From Candidatus Accumulibacter sp. ACC003 (GTDB taxonomy: Bacteria > Pseudomonadota > Gammaproteobacteria > Burkholderiales > Rhodocyclaceae): a DNA stretch of 64,000 nucleotides. The stretch spans positions 513,001 through 577,000 of the forward strand of contig NZ_CAJQTX010000001.1 of NCBI RefSeq assembly GCF_907163085.1, in the 5' to 3' direction. The notes beneath the pieces were generated by a model. It had not been told where the DNA came from and made no database searches. It worked only from the letters and a program-made list of their open reading frames with translations. Numbering within the stretch: position 1 is the stretch's first letter; each line of letters opens with the position of its first letter. Of the stretch, positions 57,904 through 64,000 are shown one piece after another. A program made the position numbers and the translations under genes.

Positions 57904-57934
57904 CGGAGCGGCTCGCCAGCTTCGCAGCACCGGC

Positions 57935-59100
57935 TCATTGCCCGCGGATCAGCGCGACCAGATCGTCGGTCGAGGGCAGCGCGCTGGCTTCGCCTTCGGC
58001 GAGGATGCTGTCGGCAAGCGCGCGTTTTTCGTGGTGCAGGTCGACGATTCGTTCCTCGACGGTGCCCTTGGTGACCAGGCGGTAAACGGTCACCGGCCGC
58101 AGTTGCCCAATGCGGTGTGCGCGACCCATCGCCTGGTCTTCGGCAGCCGGGTTCCACCACGGGTCGGTGATCACCACGTAGTCGGCGGCGGTGAGGTTGA
58201 GGCCAAAGCCGCCGGCTTTCAGGCTGATCAGGAAGAGGTCGCCCTCACCGGCCTGGAAAGCGGCGACGCGGCGTGTGCGCTCGGCCGCCGGCGTGGCGCC
58301 ATCGAGGTATTGATAGGCGATGCCGGCCTGATCCAGTGGTTCGCGCAGGATTTTGAGAAAGTCGACGAACTGGCTGAAAACAAGTGCTTTATGGCCGTTT
58401 TCGACGAGCTCGGAAGCGAGTTCGGCGAAGGCCTGAACCTTGGCGCCGGCGATCCCGAATTCGGGGCTGCTGAGGCGTGGGTCGCAGGCGGCGCGGCGCA
58501 GTCGCGTCAGCAGCGCCAGGATGTTGAAGCGCGCCTGCGCTTGCGGCGTGCTGTCGATTTCGCTGTCGATCTCGTTCGTCGCCTCGCGGCGCAGCGCTTC
58601 GTAGTGCGCGGCTTCGGCGGCCTCGGGAGTGACCGTCAGGATCAGCTCGGTGCGCGGCGGCAGTTCCTGCAGCACTTCGGACTTGGTGCGGCGCAGGACG
58701 AAGGGGCCGACCAGGCGCTTGAGGACGTGTTGCGCTTCGCGGTCGCGGTTACGTTCGATCGGCCCGGCGAAGCGTTCGTTGAAGCGGTGCAGGCTGCCGA
58801 GCAGGCCGGGGTTGGCGAAGCGCATGATCGACCAGAGGTCGGCCAGGCGGTTTTCCACCGGCGTGCCGGTCAGCGCCAGACGGAAATCGGCGTCGAGGCC
58901 GAACACCGCTTGCGAGCGTTTGGCGGCGGCGTTCTTGATCGCCTGCGCCTCGTCGGCGATCAGCGTGTGCCAGCGACGCCCGGCAAAGCGTTCCTGCGCC
59001 AGTTGCAGCAGGGTGTAGGAAACGATCAGGAGATCCTGCGGGCCGGCTTTGCTGACCAATTCCTCGCGCTCGCTGTCGCTGGCGTCGGCGCGGGGCGGTA
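57935..59100 (-). pseudogene. SNF2-family helicase, C-terminal part
   Basis: Contains SNF2 motifs II-VI: LIADEAQAIKN, LALTGTPVENRL, VLKRLVGPFVLRRTKSEVL, ALVFSQFVDFL, LISLKAGGFGLNLTAADYV and GRAHRIGQ. Walker A (motif I) and the N-terminal ATPase start are missing: homology begins near 59100 and upstream is unrelated. An internal TTG at 59059 could start a fragment, but it would lack ATP binding. The N-terminal region of the same protein is at 60800-62606. Confidence 0.85.
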
Positions 59101-60799
59101 GACTGGCTACGGGCGTCTCTTTTCAGCTCGCTTGTTTTCGCTCGTGAACGCGCGCCGCGCGACTCTTGATCCTCTCGCCGTGTGCCCATTTTCGTTGGCT
59201 ATGCTGTGTGCGCCGCGTTTCGCATCCGAGCACTGCCTCCGAGACTCCTTGCCACAGGTCTTTTTTCCTCGAGGCCCCATGTATGCCCGCCATCTCATGC
59301 CGTGCCATTTCCGTGCAGTGGCCCTAGGCTACAATGCCCTTGACCCTCGCCGTCCTTCCTCGACCTTCACTGTCCGCATCCGCTGGCCCTGGTGCAGCAC
59401 TCCCCTCGTGTCAACGCCTTTCGGCTTTCGCTGGCCTGGCTGGGCCCTTACCGGCGCATGGCGGTCTCCGTGATTCTGTCCACTGAGGTCCCTGAACGCT
59501 CCTTCGCTGCTTGATTGGTGCCCCTTGTCGCCTTTGCCTCCGCTCCCTTGTCGTTTTCCTAGCTGCACCGTCCCGCCGCAGGTCAGCTCTTTCTCAATCT
59601 CTTCTGTTTCTCGCGCACCAGCGCTTGCGTATCAGCGTCCGGCGTGCACTACCGACGCCCGCTGTGTGCCCATCTGGCCGATGTGAACACCGCCTCCTTT
59701 TCTTCCTCACTGTGCGCTTGCTCTGCGGTGTCGGCGTGAGTACGTGTGTTTAGTTAGTTTTCTGCAGGATTACGTCCCCCTTCCTACTACTCTTCGATAT
59801 GAGTCGCTCTGCGCCTCCCGCCGTCCCGTAACCATTCTCCGTTCGCGGCTGACCTCTGCTCGCTCGATGGTCTCCTTCTTCCCCTCGCCTGTCGTTCGAT
59901 TCCGCGTTCCAGAACCCCGCCGTCTCTCTCTTAGTCCGCCGTTTGCGCGATTCCACTCCATTTGTACGGTGCCGGCTCGACCTTCGGGGGGGGTGGGGGC
60001 CGGGAGACCCAGGCGCGTCTCCTGGCCTTCTAGTCCTTCGACCGTTTTTGTGCCGTGCTTCTCTCGTCCCGCCCGTCGTGCACACTTGTTCGATGGTACT
60101 CAGCGGTTCGCGGTGCCGTCGATGCACGCGTGCGTTCGAGAGGGCGGCCGCTCGCCTTGTTTGACGTATCCCCCTTCCCGCTGTTGTGCGCTCTTCTCCC
60201 CCCCTCTCTTCTTCCTGTGTGTGTAGCGTGTTTCTCGGGCTCTGCCGTGATCACCGCGCCAGTTCTAGGCGGCACTTGCGGCCGCTGTGCGTGCCGCTGG
60301 CTGCCCGTGGTACCCGCGCTCGTGTCGCGAGCGGTCCGCGACGACCCAGCGCAGCGTCAGTTCGTCGCCGGAGCGGCGACGGGTTCTCCGGCTGTCTCTC
60401 TGCCTCTGCTTCCCGCGACCGTCCCGCTCCTGCGTCAAACTCTAACGGCCTGCGCATTACCCTGGCCTCTGCCATGTGGTTCATGGTGTCTACCCCCCTC
60501 TGAATCCTGCGGCGGAGTACTTCGCGCGGTCAGCGCCTTGCCATGCTGTGTATCTCGTTGGTTCTCGTTCGCCGTCCTGTGCTCTCCAGGTGCTGTGTGC
60601 TCTTCCGGTCTCTGTGCTGTACTCCATGTCTGATAAATAGCTTGACTCCTCTTGATCTTACCGTTGTATCTGCTTTGTTTCATGCTGCGCGGTCTGTCTT
60701 GTCCGGTGAAGCGTGCAACCCGTAGGTCCGCACTGCCGTTGCGGGCCTGTTTCCGGCGACGAGCGTCGTCGCGCGTTTGCGAATCGTGCGTATTGGTGG
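59101..60799. other. Anomalous pyrimidine-rich block replacing the middle of the SNF2 gene
   Basis: About 1.7 kb rich in C and T on the + strand, with runs such as CGGGGGGGGTGGGGGCC near 59987 and CCCCCCCTCTC near 60215. No open frame gives a protein I recognise; translations are rich in Arg/Lys/Thr on one strand and Ser/Pro/Leu/Cys on the other. There is no terminal repeat or target duplication. The true gene would need about 1.1 kb here. Either a foreign insertion with deletion or a badly resolved assembly stretch. Confidence 0.6.
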
Positions 60800-62606
60800 G
60801 TGGGCGGGGCCGCAGCGGCGGCTCGACGCGCATTACGAAGCGTTCGCCCTGACGCACCAGGTCGAGTTCTGGCGCCGCTTCGGTCAACTCGACGAACTGC
60901 TCGGGAGAGTTCGCCAGGACGATGCACGGGTGGCCGACCAGCGCGACGATGGCCGCCGCCAGGTCGATGGTGTAGCGGTTGCGGTAACCCGGCTCGGCGC
61001 GCAGCGCGCGCGCGACCTTGGCGTCGCACGTCGCCAGTTGCTGGTTGCCGGCGAGTTTCACCAGGCTCAGCGCGCGTGCTCGGCCCCAGGCGCGCTGGCC
61101 GCGCTTCTGTTCGAGCGGCCTGATGCCAAGCAGATCGCCGCGGCTGCCGATCTCGAGCTCCCACAGCACGCGCGATGACTCGCCACCCTTGGCGGCGGCT
61201 GGCTGATCGCCGCCGAGCGCTTGCAGGGCGGCGAGGACCTCCCGCCACTTGTCGCCGGAACCCGCGACGAAAAAGCCCGCCGGCGGGTCGCGGCCGTCGA
61301 GTACCGCCTCGCAGCCGTCGAGCAGCTTCTGCAGCGCTGGCAGCCGACACATCTGTAGCCGCTGGCGGACAAAGTCGATCGTTTCTCGCCACTCGGAGAG
61401 CGGCACGCGCGGGTCGGCGTCGGCGATCATCTCGCGGCCCAGCCAGGCCGATAGCACGATCGCCCACAGCGATTCGAGCGCCCAGCTGTAGCGTGGCTCG
61501 GCCTCGGGCTGGAAAGCGGCGCGGACGATGGCTGCCTTGCCGAGGCGTACGTCGATGGCGTGCACCCAACGTCCCCAGCGGTCGTAGGGGCTGGGGTCAC
61601 GCTTACCGGCTTCGCCGACGCAGAAGCGGCGCGCCAGTTCGAGGTGCTTGGGCGTCGATTGGGCGAGCAGCGACAGCGGATAGAGCCAGATGACACTGAG
61701 CGGCAGCAGGTTCTTGGCGGCGCCGGTTTCGCTTTTTCGCTGCTTGAAAGCAGCTTCGAACGCCGCCTGCCCGGCCGCCCACTGGCCATCAACGACCAGC
61801 GCCGCGGCGTAGACGCCGGCGTCGAGTCCCTCGTTGCTCTCGGGCAGCGCGGCGTGCAGCAGATCGGCATCGCCGCGCTGCATGGCCAGGTCGCCGAGCG
61901 CCAGGCGCAGGTCGTCGGACAAGCGATCGGGGTCTTGTCGTAGCTGTTCGCACGCCCAGTCGGCGATCGGCAGGTAGTCGGGTATCCAGTAGCGGCACAG
62001 CGTGGCGACCGCTTGATCAGCGAGCTGCGAACGCCAGACCGGCTCGATATGCTCGAAAGTAGGCCCGTCAAAGGGTAGCAAAATCCCCTTGATGACGATC
62101 GTCGACCATTCAATCGATCGACTCAGGACGTTCTTGACGTGTGCCAGTTCCTCGCCGGGCGCTCCCGAATGGAAGCGTGCGCGAACGTAGGCGATGGCCG
62201 TCGGGAGGTTGGCGGTAGGCCAGTAGTGCGTCGATCTGGATGGGTCGAAATGGTCCAGATCGACGATCAGTTGGGCCAGCGTGTTGCCCGGGTGGGTGTC
62301 GAGCAGTTGCCGGTACAGCGGCGCGCGCAGTGCGTCCACCAGCTGAAAGGTGGTGGCGCGCGCGTTCTCGTCGACGAGCAGGTCGCTGTCGCGCAGTTGT
62401 TGGTTGGCGGCCTTGACGTCGCTGGCGGTGAAGGCCTTGCCGGCGCTGTTCTGCAGGCCGCTCAAGGCGAGCAGGCGGTACACGTCGGTGTTGCTGCGAA
62501 AAGTCCACAGCAGCGCGCACGCCAGTGCGACCTTGTGCGTGTTTGGCGGCAGGCCGAGTCGGTCGAGTTGCTCGATGGCGCTGCGGTTCAAGCTGGGTTT
62601 ATTCAT
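60800..62606 (-). pseudogene. SNF2-family helicase, N-terminal part
   Basis: Start ATG at 62606 (MNKPSLNRSAIEQLDRLGLP). About 600 residues of a helical repeat-rich region, as found N-terminal to the ATPase core in large bacterial SNF2 proteins, reach to ERFVMRVEPPLRP near 60800. The open frame then runs about 120 codons further into the anomalous block as Lys/Arg/Thr-rich sequence. Collinear with the C-terminal part at 57935-59100, so this was one gene of about 1350 codons. Confidence 0.75.
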
Positions 62607-62715
62607 TTCTGGGCGTGTGTCGCGAAGTGTCCTTGCTGATCGCAAGAGTTGTTGGCAGGGATCGTTGGCCACGGCGACTGGTGGGGGTGCCAGGCGGGCA
62701 AAGCGGGCGCGAGAC

Positions 62716-63759
62716 TCACCGGCGGGTCAACAGCATGGCGTCGCCGTAGCTGAAGAAGCGGTAACGGCCGGCGATCGCGTGTCGATAGGCGGCGCGGATG
62801 CTGTCGACTCCGGCGAAGGCCGAGACGAGCATCAGCAGCGTCGACTTCGGTAGGTGAAAGTTGGTGAGCAGCCGGTCGACGACCTGAAAACGGTAGCCCG
62901 GGGTGATGAAGATGTCGGTCTCGGCGGCGCCGGCGGCCAGTGCGCCGTGCTGCGCGGCGGCTTCGAGCGCGCGCAGGCTGGTGGTGCCGACGGCGATGAC
63001 TTTGCCGCCGCGGGCGCGCGTGGCGGCGATGGCGGCGACCGTAGCCGGCGGGATGGCGAAGCGTTCGGCGTGCATGCGGTGGTCGGCGACGTGGTGCACG
63101 CGCACCGGCTGGAAAGTGCCGGCACCGACGTGCAGCGTCAGCCACGCCGCTTCGACGCCGTGTTGCGCGAGCTGCGCAAACAGCGCGTCGTCGAAATGCA
63201 GGCCGGCGGTCGGCGCGGCAACGGCGCCGGGGTGGCGGGCAAAGACCGTCTGGTAGCGTGCTTCATCGTCGGCATTTGCCGGGTGGGTGATGTACGGCGG
63301 CAGCGGCAAGCGGCCATGGGCCTCAATCAAGGACCAGAGGTCACCTGCGCCCGGCTGTTGGCGATCGAGTTCGAGCTCGAAGAATTCGTCGTGCTCACCG
63401 CAGCGGGCGCCGACGACCAGGCTGATCGCGTCTTCGAGGACAATCCGGCTGCCGGGTTTGGGCGACTTGCTGGCGCGGATCTGCGCCTGCGCATGCCGGG
63501 CGTCGACGATGCGCTCGATGAAGACTTCGATCTGGCCGCCGCTTTCCTTGCGGCCGAAAAGCCGCGCCCGGATGACGCGCGTGTCGTTGAAGATTAGCAG
63601 GTCGCCGGCGTCGAGCAGCCCGGGCAGGGCGCCGAAACGGCGATCGTGGAGCGCGTCGTGGTCCACCTGCAGCAGCCGGCTGGCGGTCCGTTCGCCACTC
63701 GGGTGCTGGGCAATCAGTTCGTCGGGAAGGTCGAAGTCGAAGTCGTCGAGGGTCAGCAT
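62716..63759 (-). CDS. queA: S-adenosylmethionine:tRNA ribosyltransferase-isomerase
   Basis: A 347-residue cytoplasmic enzyme that makes epoxyqueuosine in tRNA. Full-length Que[71 protein letters not shown] and [18 protein letters not shown]. All family blocks are present. Divergent from the tRNA-Leu gene downstream on the + strand. Confidence 0.95.
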   Translation of the reverse strand: MLTLDDFDFDLPDELIAQHPSGERTASRLLQVDHDALHDRRFGALPGLLDAGDLLIFNDTRVIRARLFGRKESGGQIEVFIERIVDARHAQAQIRASKSPKPGSRIVLEDAISLVVGARCGEHDEFFELELDRQQPGAGDLWSLIEAHGRLPLPPYITHPANADDEARYQTVFARHPGAVAAPTAGLHFDDALFAQLAQHGVEAAWLTLHVGAGTFQPVRVHHVADHRMHAERFAIPPATVAAIAATRARGGKVIAVGTTSLRALEAAAQHGALAAGAAETDIFITPGYRFQVVDRLLTNFHLPKSTLLMLVSAFAGVDSIRAAYRHAIAGRYRFFSYGDAMLLTRR

Positions 63760-63924
63760 GCAGTGGTTTGCCAGCGAATGGTTGTCGAGCGGCGGCGGCC
63801 GGCACCGCCGATGTTAACCGGAATCAGTTCAATCGGCCGGTTTATGGCCGCTTTTGTAGCTTGTCGGCGCTCGGAGAATCAGCGATAATCCGCAGCTCTT
63901 CTGGCTCGGCAACTTCGAGCCAAA

Positions 63925-64000
63925 GCCGAGATGGCGGAATCGGTAGACGCAGCGGACTCAAAATCCGCCGATGGTGACATCGTGGGGGTTCGATTCCCCC
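63925..64000 (+). tRNA. tRNA-Leu (anticodon CAA), 3' end outside window
   Basis: Starts GCCGAGATGGCGGAATCGG, a typical leucine tRNA 5' end. Anticodon arm GCGGA-CTCAAAA-TCCGC with anticodon CAA. A long variable arm (GATGGTGACATC) follows, then the T arm GGGGG-TTCGATT-CCCCC at the window edge. The last acceptor-strand bases and 3' end are cut off. Confidence 0.95.

Noticed and set aside
59101-60799. Group II intron or retroelement as explanation for the SNF2 interruption
   Set aside because: No reverse transcriptase frame, no domain V-like hairpin noticed and no clean boundaries.

Overview
The window reads as chromosomal DNA of a high-GC betaproteobacterium. The best guess is a polyphosphate-accumulating member of the Rhodocyclales (Candidatus Accumulibacter-like). 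This is inferred from a class I PPK2, a phasin, an N-type (Na+-type) F-ATPase operon, an Mla-like lipid transport operon with an auxiliary lipoprotein, and many PAS/GGDEF/EAL and Crp/Fnr proteins. No rRNA marker is present to prove it.

Layout. 1-6.5 kb: 3' part of a UbiB/AarF-like gene, convergent with a four-gene export operon (HlyD adaptor, double ATPase, two ABC-2 permeases). 6.5-8.4 kb: a scar region with a 21-bp tandem-repeat array, Tn3-family transposase and recombinase scraps, and a broken HEPN/MNT pair. 8.5-14.6 kb: a secreted aromatic-rich protein, then a hybrid histidine kinase, a REC-PAS protein and a Crp/Fnr regulator, tightly packed. 14.8-18.2 kb: an mlaEFD-lipoprotein operon carrying an in-frame deletion, a premature stop and a lost start codon. 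18.4-30.8 kb: a nickel/cobalt permease with a NikR-like site, a second Crp/Fnr regulator, small envelope and stress proteins, a GGDEF-EAL protein, CsbD, a broken transglutaminase, a Na+/H+ antiporter, a phasin, an alpha-amylase family enzyme and a coiled-coil protein. 31.0-43.4 kb: two copies of one compact transposon (3278 bp each). Each has TGT...ACA ends and a perfect 5-bp target duplication. The second copy split an rlpA-like gene and was itself split by a different transposon of parallel gene order. 43.8-46.1 kb: a BON protein, an lmo0937-type mini membrane protein and a duplicated lipoprotein pair. 46.3-54.5 kb: N-ATPase operon atpDCQRBEFA-(HPF-like)-atpG, followed by ppk2. 54.5-57.9 kb: an IS66-family element carrying a DUF4338 (DruA-like) gene, sitting in an older IS66 relic. 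57.9-62.6 kb: a SNF2-family helicase gene whose middle is replaced by about 1.7 kb of anomalous pyrimidine-rich sequence. 62.7-64 kb: queA and the 5' part of a tRNA-Leu(CAA).

Three observations stand out. (1) The transposons encode a zinc-finger protein, a DDE transposase, an AAA+ ATPase and a tiny fourth protein, with sharply defined ends. (2) A 16-bp palindrome, consensus TGTTCG-N4-CGAACA, occurs at 12 intergenic places, mostly 35-230 bp upstream of small envelope/stress genes, and looks like an unreported regulon operator. (3) Several genes carry clean in-frame deletions or isolated nonsense/start lesions, which is either real decay or an assembly signature.
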